From Cristatella mucedo (lineage: Eukaryota > Bryozoa > Phylactolaemata > Cristatellidae), in the NCBI GenBank assembly GCA_009760855.2, contig WPIO01000084.1:576001-640000 (forward strand): a stretch of 64,000 nucleotides of DNA, read 5' to 3'. The notes under the pieces were generated by a model. The model was not told the DNA's origin, searched no databases, and saw only the letters and a list, made by a program, of their open reading frames with translations. Below, piece by piece: positions 46,301 through 56,445 of this stretch; position 1 is the stretch's first letter, and every line of letters begins with the position of its first letter. The position numbers and the translations under genes are program-made.

Positions 46301-48412
46301 ATTGGCTGCTCACAATTTAAGCAGCTCTTGCATCCTTTTTTCTGGGCGTGCTTTAATGCGTGCACATCACGATTAAGAACACCGAGAACTAGGTGGACTG
46401 TTCTCGCTTATTATTTCCTCGTTCTTTCACACTGAAAAAATCATTTTAAATGTATTCTTTGAAATTGCTTGGTTGAACCGACAACAGCCTCTGCTCATGG
46501 GTTGCATTTGATGGAATTTGTTAGTTAAGCACGTGCTCATGCCCTTAAAAAATCTCGGAGAACTTCAACTTTGCTTTGGAAGGCGGGTATGGGTGTCGGC
46601 TGACCTAGCTAGAGAGCACTCCCCGCCGACTGCTAGGCTTAAACTTTATACAGTAAGCCCTAATCCCCGTGGATAATCTCGGGTAGATCATGCATGTCCG
46701 TCCCTTCCCCAAGGCAGGAATGGCGACACTTCCGGTCGGTCACACGATTCTGACAGCTTTCCAATACACCAACTCAGCTGGTCCAAGCGGAAGTGCCAGT
46801 CGTTAGTACGTGCGACAGCAAAAAAAGAGAGGAAGCTCCTGCAGATCCATGACCGCTCTCTGGACGACCTTTTTAAATTTATAGGCTTTTAAGTGCATGC
46901 ATTTCATGTCAATGCTCAGATTTTTTAGCTACTAGAGTGTATGTTGCAGCTACATTCGCAGATTTGAAAATATAGCCCCCTATAGTAAAACTTCTCTTTG
47001 CTATGCCATTGTAGTGCTAATACAAATATCAGAGCAAAGTCATGTATTAGAAGCCACATTTGTGAATGTAATGGACGGACAAACCGAGCTATTATATCCC
47101 TATATTTCCTAGTCGCGGCACTGATGCTGCAAGAAACTATTGTTTACGAGTGATAAACATTAAAGAATGGCTTTCAAGGCCACCATTACACAGGACTGAG
47201 TGCCATAAAATGACTTTTGCTTAGATTCACTCAAATCAGAGCGTCAAAATGTTGTACTTTGAATGCCTAAAAAATTGGCTTTCAACGCGAAACTGGTCAT
47301 ATATCTACAGGTTCTGCCACTGGTGCACTTGAGAATAGTAGCTGTTAAATTATAATGTGTTATTTATCTTCGTGAACTTTTTAAAATAATTAAAGATTTA
47401 ATTGAATAGCATGACGAATCTGCATATGTTTAAACCTGTTCAGAAAACTTAAGAAACTTCTTAGCCATCCAAGCCCAAATTGTTCTCACAGCCGACAGAT
47501 GCACTCTGCAAGTTAGAACAACTTTATTATGCTGGCAAAACACTGTCATGTGATCTTTTATGAATTCGGTTTGCTCACTCGATCCACTAAAAACCAACTA
47601 TGTCACTACCTAGATGAAACTGAGGACGTTTTAGGACTATGTCGCAAGATACGTCGCTGCTCAGCTTACTCTAATCGTGATGGCTCTGATCGAAGTGATC
47701 GTGTCAGTGACCACAACAATTCTATGTAGCTCCGCCACCTGCATAATGTGTACTGGTAAGCGGCCGCCATTAATTAATCAGAAGAAGAAAACAATGCAGG
47801 TAAGATCTCAGCTTACGCTACAAAAGCCACCTTTTAAAAAGTGTGCACGTCCTATTCTTCTTCCTTTTTTGATGAAGCAGAGGTTCCCTAACTAATCCTG
47901 ATCGATACCGGATGTCGGGAACAGATGATGCTCTAACCATCAAACAACCTCCTCAATCTGGCTGCTATTCCCGTGAACAATGGATCTTTTAATATATGTA
48001 CAAATGACTACTAAATGGTTTATTTGCTTTCACTACTTGCGCATGATCAATGGGATCAAAAATCAACTTAGCACAGTGCTTTGGAAAATCGGCAAAGCTA
48101 TAATTCGACTGTTTCCTATTTCAGTCTGAGAAGCCAGATGATAAGCAAGCAAGTCAAACGAAGACGGAGGCAGTTCAAAAAACCTTGCCTGCCACGAAAC
48201 TTGATACGCGCCATCAGGTTCCGTTTATCGAATCTGACCCTATGGCTAATATGCAAATGATACCATCTCCTGTAACTATGTCAGGACCCTCTGCCCAGCA
48301 TGCAGGAGCTAGATTTACGCTTGCACCTCAGAGAATGCCTCACCAAGGATCAATATCTCCCATTTCTTACTATCCCGGCACTCCTGGTAAGTATGGAATA
48401 AACCATGAATAA
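43354..48412 (+). CDS. Gene B: CD20/MS4A-like membrane protein, spliced
   Basis: Exons inferred with matching frame: a possible first exon 43354-43371 (MSDVTK|gtaaat), 43758-43829, 44011-44067, 45569-45694, about 47665-47799 and 48125-48386 or to the stop at 48412. The order and boundaries match gene A. Visible hydrophobic segments correspond to TM2, TM3 and TM4; a TM1 exon was not found, so the start is uncertain. The TM3-TM4 loop has a cysteine pair, TM4 is followed by cysteines, and the tail is rich in Pro, Met and Ser. All phases between the TM exons are 0. The gene lies 26-32 kb downstream of gene A in the same orientation. Family call by pattern and topology only. Confidence 0.6.
43758..43829 (+). 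CDS. Gene B exon (72 nt): loop and first half of TM2
   Basis: Acceptor 'ttctgtacag' at 43757, donor CTT|gtaagc after 43829, phase 0, 24 codons reading VPFTYLNPYDFLDYLAAGIW then CGVL. The G-I-W-C-G-V-L end corresponds to the W-G-x-(I/V)-M that starts TM2 in MS4A proteins. Downstream in-frame codons after the donor are not used. Confidence 0.6.
44011..44067 (+). CDS. Gene B exon (57 nt): second half of TM2
   Basis: Acceptor 'ttctttttggcag' at 44010, donor ATG|gtatga after 44067, phase 0, 19 codons: FTFAGLIGFFAGCSDNGAM. A second AG at 44021-44023 would put a stop in frame, which supports the upstream acceptor. Same length and same A-G-x-I-G-x-x-A-G pattern as the gene A exon at 1181-1237. Confidence 0.65.
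44215..44480 (-). repeat. LINE family A 3' fragment in a gene B intron
   Basis: Starts 'taataaataattggtata', then 'gagagcttaattactttcta', 'gcacagggtcagcatgcaaa' and 'agcacacagaggacgaatca'. Inside it, 'cagcatgcacagtgtcagag' and the following 'cagcatacacagtgtcagc' form a short tandem duplication near 44389-44428. Confidence 0.85.
44481..45568. other. Gene B intron; no further feature recognised
   Basis: 44940-45300 is less AT-rich and holds an 87-codon minus frame (45202-44939) without a known motif; probably an old repeat. The intron ends 'cgctcatcgtttcag' at 45568. Confidence 0.4.
45569..45694 (+). CDS. Gene B exon (126 nt): TM3 and short loop
   Basis: Acceptor 'cgtttcag' at 45568, donor TGC|gtaagt after 45694, phase 0, 42 codons. 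Begins IIWTLVLNLINSLVVWLLAV and continues V-S-S-L-S-L-D-Y-G-F, then a polar loop ending Y-C-E-D-S-K-N-C. The helix has the N-x-x-x-S-L pattern of TM3, and the loop carries a C-x5-C pair. Counterpart of gene A 9900-10019. A reverse-strand open frame overlapping it is a shadow. Confidence 0.7.
45695..47634. other. Gene B intron containing a SINE; otherwise no feature
   Basis: Apart from the SINE 1 copy (46048-46203), 46560-46860 is less AT-rich and may be an old element. 47529-47729 is an open frame in a different frame from the next exon. No gene recognised. Confidence 0.4.
46048..46203 (+). repeat. SINE family 1, diverged copy
   Basis: 'cgtcttagctcagggtaagg' (A-box side), 'catgggtttgaacctagcag' (B-box side), 'gcagtgctgatggctatgac' and the end 'aaaatgaggctgttaattca'. 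Same orientation as gene B. Confidence 0.65.
47665..47799 (+). CDS. Gene B exon (135 nt, or 165 nt from 47635): TM4
   Basis: Donor CAG|gtaaga after 47799, phase 0. With the acceptor 'gctgctcag' at 47664 the exon is 135 nt, the same as gene A's TM4 exon. With 'gacgttttag' at 47634 it is 165 nt and adds D-Y-V-A-R-Y-V-A-A-Q, which aligns the conserved L-(I/L)-E better. The shared part begins LTLIVMALIEVIVSVTTTIL and continues C-S-S-A-T-C-I-M-C, then a basic end K-K-K-T-M-Q. Helix, L-I-E motif and following cysteines match gene A. Confidence 0.6.
48125..48412 (+). CDS. Gene B cytosolic tail exon
   Basis: Acceptor 'tttcctatttcag' at 48124, phase 0. The frame is hydrophilic: S-E-K-P-D-D-K-Q-A-S-Q-T-K-T-E, later a run of Met/Pro/Ser (M-A-N-M-Q-M-I-P-S-P-V-T-M-S-G-P) and S-I-S-P-I-S-Y-Y-P-G-T-P. 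It either ends at TAA (48410-48412) with AATAAA at 48476, or is spliced at CCTG|gtaagt after 48386 in phase 1. The donor is a perfect match to consensus on the intron side, so both forms are plausible. See the candidate exon at 57609. Confidence 0.65.
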   Translation, partial: SEKPDDKQASQTKTEAVQKTLPATKLDTRHQVPFIESDPMANMQMIPSPVTMSGPSAQHAGARFTLAPQRMPHQGSISPISYYPGTPGKYGINHE

Positions 48413-48475
48413 AAAATTAGCATTATATATTTATAAATTTATTTTATCTGTATGTCTTTCACTATTTTATGGAAG

Positions 48476-48481
48476 AATAAA
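48476..48481 (+). terminator. Candidate polyadenylation signal for gene B
   Basis: AATAAA 64 bp after the in-frame TAA at 48412, fitting a transcript that ends here. Confidence 0.4.
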
Positions 48482-50470
48482 AACTAAAATGCAAACGTTC
48501 AGGATCTGAAAGTTTTCTTCGTATATAGGCTGTTGATTTATTCTATAAAACCAAATTTACTATCAAACCAATGAAGCGCGGACATGAAACCTTCCATCAG
48601 GAAATCTATTCAGTAGAAAACCACCATCATCATTGTGTATTTGCAGAACCGCCTTCACCTAGGTTAAGGGCAATACTAATATGAACCCATTACCTACGTA
48701 CCACTTATTCCATATTCGACTTAAGAAACTTCTTTAAAAAGAAAAGATGTATCAATATCTACTCATCGCTCAATTCACGATATGCAGACGCCAAGAGAAA
48801 TAACTGTCTTACTCCATAAGTGTCGATACCACCGATGAACGCTCCTTGATTTCATCCTGCTTGCGTCTTTAACAAGAAGGGCGTGCATTTGAAATACTTT
48901 GAGGGAAAGTGAGATCACTTCTGAGAAGCGACTCTATTTACATCCTAATAGCGGGACAACGCAATTACTAGTTATAAGTGATTCATATAGAAAGAAGAAT
49001 TCCGGTGAGGACCGGATTTCTTTTATTTTAGTCAAGTAAATAAAAGCTCTGAAAGAACTTAGGTTAGTACCACCTCAAGAATGAATAAACTAATTTTAAT
49101 ACCTGATTAGCCATATTTATACTACCATATTTGAATTACGCATTAAATTATTATAGCAATTTATTGATAGCGATTTAAAATAAAATATAAGGCGCTACCC
49201 CATAAATCAAGTCTTGATTTGCCCGACTGCTAGCATTGGAGCTTCTGGCGCTAAATCATTCCCAGCTATTAGGTGGCTGTTAGTACTGAGCAAGAACACT
49301 GTAGGCTTGATTGTAGCAACATTGAACGCATCAGCACTAAGAATCGCAGCTTGTATTTGATTGACCCGGAATTGTAAATGACTTGTCATGTTTTGAGCAT
49401 GTGATTAATAATTCAAGACAGCCCATTCGACGCCTGGCCCAGTGGGGTTCAGTTAAAAATTCAAATAATAAAACAGCCCGCCTTGAAGCCACAGAGAATG
49501 CCACCTAAAGGTATGTGCTATCAATATTATATGTCTACGGTTACTTCTAGGTGTCCCTCTCTTGCGGTAGCTTTCAGATAGCTATTCTTATAATGAGCCG
49601 CTGTATCTAGGGAAAATGCTTTCTGACCGCTTGTGCGCAACAATAGCCATATGAGTTAATTAAAACTGCTTAGAAAGGTATTGAAAGAATTGGCCTTTTT
49701 CCCCAATAGAAAATTTTTTTGCCAAAATACTACTTTCAAAACTGCATTAGCTTTGGATAAAAATTATTTTAAACAGGGACCCCAATTTAAGGCACTTATA
49801 TGCTAATACGTTAACTGGATGTGGAAGAACAGTGTTAAATTGATAATAAGATTACGCTTTATCTCCAGGGAAATATATCCTTTCTTACACCTGTATCATT
49901 GATAATAGCGATATTAGCGAAACAATTTGTAAACAATCTCCTGGTATTAAAACTCCCTCTAGCCACTTTATATGTGCTGTAGGAGAACCAACGGAAAGCT
50001 TGTGTATGTGTGCCTTCCCTTCCCAGCGTGTGTTCTTCAGTGTCCACTAGTCTTCTAAATCCTATAGGATTATGCATTTCTAAGTTTCCACTTATTTCAT
50101 AAGATCATTAACTTTAATATTGCCTAGTATGTGTTCAGGTGAAGTGTTTTTTTATAAGCGTCGGCTAAAATTTTAGTGAAACTGGCGAACATTTAAAAGT
50201 ATTGCATTGGGCTCAAAGCCAAGAGGAGGTAAGGTGGGTGGGTGGGTTCACAGAATTACTTTAGTTGTTTGTCATCATATTGGATGGCGATGTCAAGGTC
50301 AAGGGCTCGCCTCCTCTTTAGCCGAATCCCGGCCGTGCTCATGCACCGTGTATAGTCGCAAAGACTAATTGAGCAGTGTTAGGCTGGCGCCTGCATGGCC
50401 GGTGTCAAAGCATGTGCACCTTTCGGTGCCGCGGACTTGCCGATGTGCCGGTGACAGCACTGATCGGCAC
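48482..50470. other. Downstream of gene B; no gene called
   Basis: AT-rich. A 60-codon minus frame (49389-49207) has fairly balanced composition but no splice support or known motif. From about 50280 the DNA becomes GC-rich, leading into the foldback element. Confidence 0.4.
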
Positions 50471-50471
50471 A

Positions 50472-51028
50472 GGCTAGTTTTATTTTAATAATGAACGCAG
50501 GTTTTTTGCCGAAAAACGGCACGAACTAAGAAGGGTATCCTCGATCTCTTCCCAAAAGCGTACACATTTTAAACACTATAAGCCGATTCCCGTGCTGCCC
50601 TGGCTCAGCCCAGGGGTTATGCGCTCACATATAACAACCATGGTCGCGGACCTGACCCCTGCGGTAAGGGTAAAGCATCCGGAAAGAGTTCTTTTCATTA
50701 GAAGGCTAAAGGGGTGTATAGGGTCGCAGTGCGCATTGTCGCAGGCAACATCAAGAAGAGTGCGGATTACCCGTCGGCTCTGGGCGTGCTCAGCGAGTGG
50801 ATGGCGACCGGCACGGAGGGGTTTGTCCACGTGCCTCGAGCATGCTAACCAGCGTCAGCTCGTGCCTGCACGCATACAGTCGCCCAGCGGTGCTCTCATG
50901 CAGCGTCAGGTCAATGCCAGCTTAGCCTGGCGGTCAGACTGGCAAGCAGAGCGCGGCGAACAGAGCATCATAGTTCGTACCGTTTTTCGGCAAAAAAACC
51001 TGCGTTCATTATTAAAATAAAACTAGCC
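50472..51028. mobile_element. Foldback/MITE-like element with long terminal inverted repeats
   Basis: Left arm 50472-50528 and right arm 50971-51028 are reverse complements over 57-58 bp with one substitution and one single-base indel; each outer end reads ggctagtttt. Between them lie 442 bp of GC-rich DNA with a 142-codon plus frame (50592-51020) that runs into the right arm, and an 84-codon minus frame. No transposase motif is recognisable. No clear target-site duplication was found next to the arms. GC-rich sequence also extends about 190 bp to the left. Non-autonomous DNA transposon is the best guess. Confidence 0.7.
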
Positions 51029-51473
51029 AGTGCAGCAACTGCAGCTTACTCCTACATGCAGCCTAAATGTTCATCCTCATCGAATAGCTAATGGAGGATT
51101 AGGAAACCTTTGCTAAGTAGTTAGCCAGCAAACGAGAAAGGTTTGCAACATCCTATTTCTGGAACGTGCTTCAGCTCAGCAAAATTTAATACGATATAAA
51201 CTTAGTATTCCGGAAGCATCCCGACACGTAGCTGAAATTTTGGATGTTACTAGTTTAATTTGGTGTCGTAGGAGATCCAATGGGTGATCAACATCCTTTT
51301 GTTGATACTGAAAGCATTTAGGCATCTGAGCTCTTCGACTCACATAATTGTATGGATAAGCAATAATTGTATTGATAGCAGCAATAATAATATAAAGGCA
51401 TTTTCATGCAACTTCCGGAACTAAGTCTTTGTCGAGACTCTTAAAAACTCTGTACATGAAATATGTCTGCATG

Positions 51474-51601
51474 GTAAATGAAAATATTGAGAGTGTCAGC
51501 ACGCATGGGCTAATAATATACTATTCCCAACAGCATTGTAAATGAAAATATTGAGAGTGTCAGCACGCGTGGGCTAACAATATACGATTCCCAATGACCC
51601 A
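51474..51601. repeat. 64-bp tandem duplication
   Basis: Two adjacent copies of a 64-bp unit starting 'gtaaatgaaaatattgagag' with a few differences. The unit includes 'gtgtcagcacgc', a word from the LINE family A 3' UTR, so it is probably a duplicated LINE remnant. Confidence 0.85.
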
Positions 51602-51604
51602 CCA

Positions 51605-52790
51605 TAATAATAATAATAATAATGTACTTGATATACGCTGTGATGAAAACGTGCGCCTGGTTTAAGCTCCTTTTTTTAAATGTTATCAAACCGCTGGATA
51701 TATTGACGTCAGTCGGGAATTATTTCGCGTCTTTTGAACCATTATCACAATAGGCAAGGTTTCAAATAGATTTAAAATTGATCGAGGAACAGCTAAACTA
51801 TTAGAGTCACAAGAGTGGGTGGCACGATACCTTGCTTTTTAGGAAGTAGTTCTCGGAGAGGCAGATTAGAGGAAAAAGGAAGAGAACTAATAACGAGAGA
51901 CAACACCTTGAGTTCAATATGCTGCATAATTTGAAGCCAGCTCGGTTGGTAAGAAGTGTCTTGACCTGGCAAATTCTTATCCGCTCACGGTAGACAAGAA
52001 TAGCTGCTGAGTTTTTCACACCTTGTATGCGTCTTCCAGGATCGGTAGGAAGACTTTTGAGTAGTAAGATGCACACGTTTAGACGCGATGTGAAGAATAA
52101 ACCAAATTATACGTGATCCCATTAGTAAGTTGGCCGAGTCTTTAGTAACGTAGGTGTAAGGTTGCGCATTTAACTGTGAAGCTGATGTAGACGTCTATTA
52201 AAAGTCTCTTAACTACATCCAGATTTTGGGCAGATACTAATGCAGAAACGCTAGCTTAGCTTAATTTTAGGGATTCATTTTCGAATTTCTTATTAACGCT
52301 AGGGTTTTCACATAATTGAAAATTCGACTGTGCCGTCATTCTATTTGAGAAATTGTATTGCCATTCTAGGTGGATTGAGCAAAACATGCATTGCGTTTTT
52401 TTAAAGAGTTTGATTTGCTAGAAGACTGGAGAGAATGAAAGAGCATGTACAACTGTGTCATCTGCATGCAAATAAAGGCATTGGTTGGGTTTCGCGATAG
52501 CATTGGCAAGGAAGATAACATGCATAGAGAAGGAAGTGAGGTAACTGGGGTACGGCGTACTTTAGAAACTCCATTAGTGACTGTTGCCCGTTTACGTCAT
52601 CTATTTTGAGTGCCCTATTGAGATTGAATCTAGATAATTGAAGTAAAATTCTGGTGATACTTTAGCCAGATGATGGTCCTCTGGAAGAACTTTTTGATTG
52701 TGTTAAGAGACTCTGCTTCAGTCTGCAATCTGGAGAAGGTCCTAATACTGTCACAGCAATATTGATACTGTAGAGTGATTAGCTCTAAGA
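51605..52790 (-). repeat. LINE family A, decayed copy
   Basis: (TAA)n tail at 51605, then 'gtacttgatata'; minus frame 52076-51807 reads I-Q-G-V-K-N-S-A-A-I-L-V-Y-R-E-R (the RLQ-VQN-SAA-RLV block) and the region further upstream shows 'tgcatgcaaataaaggcatt' near 52466 (the YADD-region complement, decayed) and 'agagactctgcttcagtctg' near 52710. Internal deletions shorten it. Confidence 0.7.
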
Positions 52791-52869
52791 ATTTATTGGA
52801 ACTTTTTAGCACTGTTTAAAGTTTTTTCTAATTTGGTTTTTAGGCGTTGCTCTTAAAAAAATCCTAGCT

Positions 52870-53030
52870 GATTAAACAGCCTCTTTTTGTATAGCGACAG
52901 AAGAACCTTTACGGCTATCACCACCGCTTGCAGTGGCGATAAAGAATCGCCCACCACAGGAATCGAACCCACGACCTCGGGACCGAGGTCGTGAAAGCAA
53001 CCGCCTTACCTAGTGTGCCATCACGGCTCT
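52870..53030 (-). repeat. SINE family 1, minus orientation, good copy
   Basis: 'aacagcctctttttgtatag', 'ctatcaccaccgcttgcagt', B-box complement 'ggaatcgaaccc', stem 'cgacctcgggaccgaggtcg' and end 'gtgtgccatcacggct'. The best-preserved B box in the family here (GGGTTCGATTCC on the minus strand). Confidence 0.85.
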
Positions 53031-53658
53031 TAAGCCACTCACTCCAGTATTTTTATACGAACCGCAAAAGGGAGACAGTGAGAAGTTACATAAGTTATCT
53101 ATTCTAGTTTTGCCTTCTTACTGAATGACCTAACAGCAGCCTACTCGGAGGTGCAGGCGACCTGCGGCAGAGGACATGTTTTTATCTTAGTTGCGCAAAA
53201 AGGAGCAAATGAATGCAGCTCAGAAGGAAAACAGCGAGCACAGTGTCTAGAGGGCTTGTGCTCCATTTTTAAAGACGGACTAACTTTTTATATTAGGTCA
53301 ATTTATTTTTCTTGCTCGAGCGGATTTTACTTGGACTTCGTATATCAATGTCGGTCATTGCTTGTAATGGCAAACTGTGTGCCAAACTGCAACGAGTTTT
53401 CCTACTGTTGTGGGGGCGAACGGAAATCGTTTATTCGGCACGACTTAAGCTGATCCGAAGAATTATTGAAATATTGACGAAAAGTAAAATGCTGCCTTTC
53501 TAGCAACCCGGAAGCGGCTAAATGCATACGCAGCCTTTAGCAGCGCTCTCACATGCGAAGTATGTTCTCTTCTTTTTTTCTTACTCAGCTTTTGCGTTCC
53601 TACTAAGATAAATTTGCAGCAAGCTATTGTGAATTGGAAAACGCTTCATATTTTTCAG
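53031..53658. other. Unassigned, contains a 100-codon open frame
   Basis: The plus frame 53151-53453 is cysteine-rich (C-V-P-N-C-N-E-F-S-Y-C-C near the end) and could be an exon remnant. I recognise no domain and the splice signals around it are weak. Confidence 0.25.
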
Positions 53659-53724
53659 TGTGGTACTAGAAATGAAATAGAGAAGACCGAGTCAGCTAGG
53701 TTCTGTTCAAACACTGGCACAAAG
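53659..53724 (+). CDS. Possible 66-nt exon (unassigned)
   Basis: Acceptor 'catatttttcag' at 53658 and donor AAG|gtatgt after 53724 enclose 22 open codons in phase 0: C-G-T-R-N-E-I-E-K-T-E-S-A-R-F-C-S-N-T-G-T-K. Splice signals are good, but nothing links it to a gene. Confidence 0.25.
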
Positions 53725-54965
53725 GTATGTCTCGAGCACTTTTTATTTGATCTTTGTAGACCACAAAGCAACAAAAATGTAGCGAGAATCGTCTAGTCTG
53801 TAACGAAAATGGCAGAGCTTGTGGCGTCCATGGTATGCTCCTTGGTAATGAAAATCTTGAATCTCTACAGCAATAATGTGAGTGCCTAAGATTATGTATA
53901 ATAATCCAAAAAGACATCAGCTATAGTTCTCAATTATTACAAAGCAAATCGTATTAGAGAAAAATTATTATATACGACGTATTCGGTCCAATGAGTATCA
54001 TTACAGGAACTGCTAAAAAATTTTAGGGCTATCACAATCCGGCTTTTATCGCATTACTGCGTCTTTACTGGGCCTTCTTAAATGAGGCCGTCCACGGCCG
54101 GTAGAATAAAAACAAGTAACGCAATTAGCTATGGAAAATGTTAATCTCGGCTTCTTCCTATCGGCAGGCTCTAACATGATTATTTCTACCGAGGATTTTT
54201 CAGATGGCTTCTTCGCAGCAAATTCTATAGCAGTCTGCATTTTTGTCACCGACATTCGTTAAAGCAAAGAGCGGAGCTTTAAGTCTTCTAATGAACCATT
54301 GGCTTCTCAGACGTTAAGCTCATCAGCAATTTGTTAAGTTAAAGAGACGGAAGAGTGTCTTTATATTTAGTCCGACCTAAGAAAAAACCTTAAAACACCT
54401 AGAAACCAGTGGACGATTAGTCGCGCAACATAAGGCTTACGCATAGGAGCTGATTCAATTCACCGTTGCACAAGCGATTTCAACTGTAACTTAACATGTT
54501 CATTTCTAAGATCTTCTGACCAATTTAGTCTAGTCTGCTCCACATGAGTTAGAAAGTCTCTTAGGGTTGTGCTTAGCGAAATTTGTACATGTTCTTTGGA
54601 TCTTTATCCGTAGCTCCACTTTCTAGGAACTGCGAAGCGAGCATTGTTTTCATTCATGCTCAGAAGCTAGACACTGTAACAGCTCATGTATTGCCCTTAG
54701 AGAACCTAAGTACACAAGGAGGCAAAAAACGTATACACCAGGTCTTCTAGACATTAAGGAACCTAGCTGCGGTTGGCCGTAGCTGAACATGCTCCCTGTT
54801 ACGGACATTTGAAACTCTGAGAGCAATAAGGTTACTGTGAATTCAACCAGAATGACCAATTCTTTACAAAGCTATTCAGCCAAAATAGCATGGTCGTGGC
54901 CCCTCAAAGTTGTTTGATGGGCAAATACGTGAAAATTGACCTACTTAACCTCATCGAGTGCAAGC
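53725..54965. other. Unassigned; no gene called
   Basis: A 69-codon minus frame (54255-54046) is rich in Lys, Pro and Arg and might be coding, but has no clear splice sites. The rest is AT-rich without recognisable features. Confidence 0.3.
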
Positions 54966-55140
54966 ACTGGTCTGGCCCAGTAGTTAAGGTGCTCACCTTG
55001 AACCAAGATCAAGGTAAATATACGTAATGACGAGGTCATGGGTTCGAGCCTCCTAGCATATGCAAAGAGCCTGAATAGAGATTAATCGATTAAGTAGTTG
55101 ATCTCTAAAGGTGCCACGCAAATGAACTATATTTGTTAAC
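54966..55140 (+). repeat. SINE family 2
   Basis: 'ggtctggcccagtagttaag' (A box), 'gaggtcatgggttcgagcct' (B box), 'agcctgaatagagattaatc' and 'cgcaaatgaactatatttgt'. About 22 bp between the two boxes ('gtaaatatacgtaatgacga') are extra compared with the copy at 21.3 kb. Confidence 0.75.
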
Positions 55141-55292
55141 CACAAAAGAGAAACCGTAGAAGAGGGCGTGTAAATACTTCGACACGCAAAAATGACCCAG
55201 CTTGAGTCCTGAAAACGCGACAATGGTTCTTGGAAACCTTTAAGCACGAAATTGGCATTCAGTCTTTGCAATCATTAAAAATCCTTGGCATA

Positions 55293-55625
55293 TTATTTTC
55301 GCAATACTTTCAATAATTCGTAATTGCTAAAACACAGCTCCTCATTTGCAACGTTGCAATGACTGTTAACTATCACATGGCTTACAGTGGTGATACTATT
55401 GGCAGCACGATCAAAGATTTCTAAATCAGTTGGCCCAGTATTAGACCGGCATTCCAACACCTCAACAATTAGTATTGTAGCAGTCTCTAAGACACTTACC
55501 ATATTCACAGTTTCTGCAATGGTTGTAATCGGTATATGAAGAATGACCACTTCAGTTCCCTCATTTACAGTCAAGGTTGCGGAACAAGAGACCTTCACAT
55601 TAATTGCTGCAAGTTCTGATCTGTC
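55293..55625 (-). CDS. Possible minus-strand exon (unassigned)
   Basis: Open minus frame of 111 codons between stops (55628 down to 55293), about 101 after the first GTG at 55598. It begins after an acceptor-like 'cagaacttgcag'. The early part (N-V-K-V-S-C-S-A-T-L-T-V-N-E-G-T-E-V-V-I) alternates like beta strands of an extracellular domain. An internal ATG|gtaagt at about 55500 could be a donor, so the exon might end there. No family recognised. Confidence 0.3.
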   Translation of the reverse strand, partial: DRSELAAINVKVSCSATLTVNEGTEVVILHIPITTIAETVNMVSVLETATILIVEVLECRSNTGPTDLEIFDRAANSITTVSHVIVNSHCNVANEELCFSNYELLKVLRK

Positions 55626-55722
55626 TTTTTAAACATAAACTCTAGCTTCCCAAGCCATCCTAAATTTCCTCTCAAAAAATGTACCTTACATAGCTTCAAT
55701 AATGCCATCATGTGGCAAATTA

Positions 55723-56195
55723 ATAATAATAATAATAATAATATTGCACTTGATAAAGCTCCCTCAGAGAACTTAATCTCTTTCTAGTCGCTTTACATTT
55801 GCTGCAAATTGATATGCAATAGAATAGTAAGTAAAATCATGCTTGAAAAACAAACAAAATGAATAATATGGTTAGGGGTGACATGCACAGGGTTAGCATG
55901 CAAATGTGGCTAGTGGCAGCATGCACAGTGTCAGCACGCATAAGCACATCAAGGACGAATCACAGGGACCCACTAAATGCTGTCCTAAATAGGTGTGTTT
56001 TTAAGTTTCTTTTAAATGTGGTCAGGTCAGGGGATGTTCTGACGAAGGTCGGGAGGGAGTTCCAGGCTTTGGGAGCATATGAGCTAAATGCACGGTCTCC
56101 AAAGGATTTATGGTTTGTACGAGGTATTTCCAGACTGTTGGATTCTGAAAAGTGGGTGGTACGATGCTTGGCCTGATTGGGGAGTATATCTGAAA
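55723..56195 (-). repeat. LINE family A 3' copy
   Basis: (TAA)n tail, 'gcacttgataaagctccctc', full UTR, then the complement of the WNSLPT / GDRAFSSYAPKAWN region; the copy stops at about 56194 after the complement of 'LPHQAKH'. Very similar to the 26.3-kb copy. Confidence 0.9.
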
Positions 56196-56299
56196 TTGTT
56201 CACTTTGTCGCCCTTGACACTTTTAGATTAACGCTAGTAAGTTTGCCTTCGTTGCAATCATGGGCATGTTTAAGTTAAACCGTCCTATAAAATATAAAA

Positions 56300-56445
56300 A
56301 TATATTCATTTGTATAACGTCCCAAGATTACAGAATCTCTATTCAGGCACTACACACTGGTCTCGGGGCTCGAGCTCATGACCTCAGCCAGACCTTGGTC
56401 GGGGCGAGCACCTTTACCGCTGGACCGAACCAGCTCGGCAGCTTC
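56300..56445 (-). repeat. SINE family 2, minus orientation
   Basis: Minus strand reads 'tggttcggtccagcggtaaa' (A-box side), 'gctgaggtcatgagctcgag' (B-box side), and 'tgcctgaatagagattctgt'. About 146 bp. Confidence 0.7.

Noticed and set aside
49207-49389. Minus-strand 60-codon frame with balanced composition
   Set aside because: No splice signals, no known motif; length is within chance.
53811-53880. Segment reading M-A-E-L-V-A-S-M-V-C-S-L-V before gtgagt, considered as a third CD20-like TM3 exon
   Set aside because: The phase does not match the 66-nt exon upstream and the helix pattern is poor.
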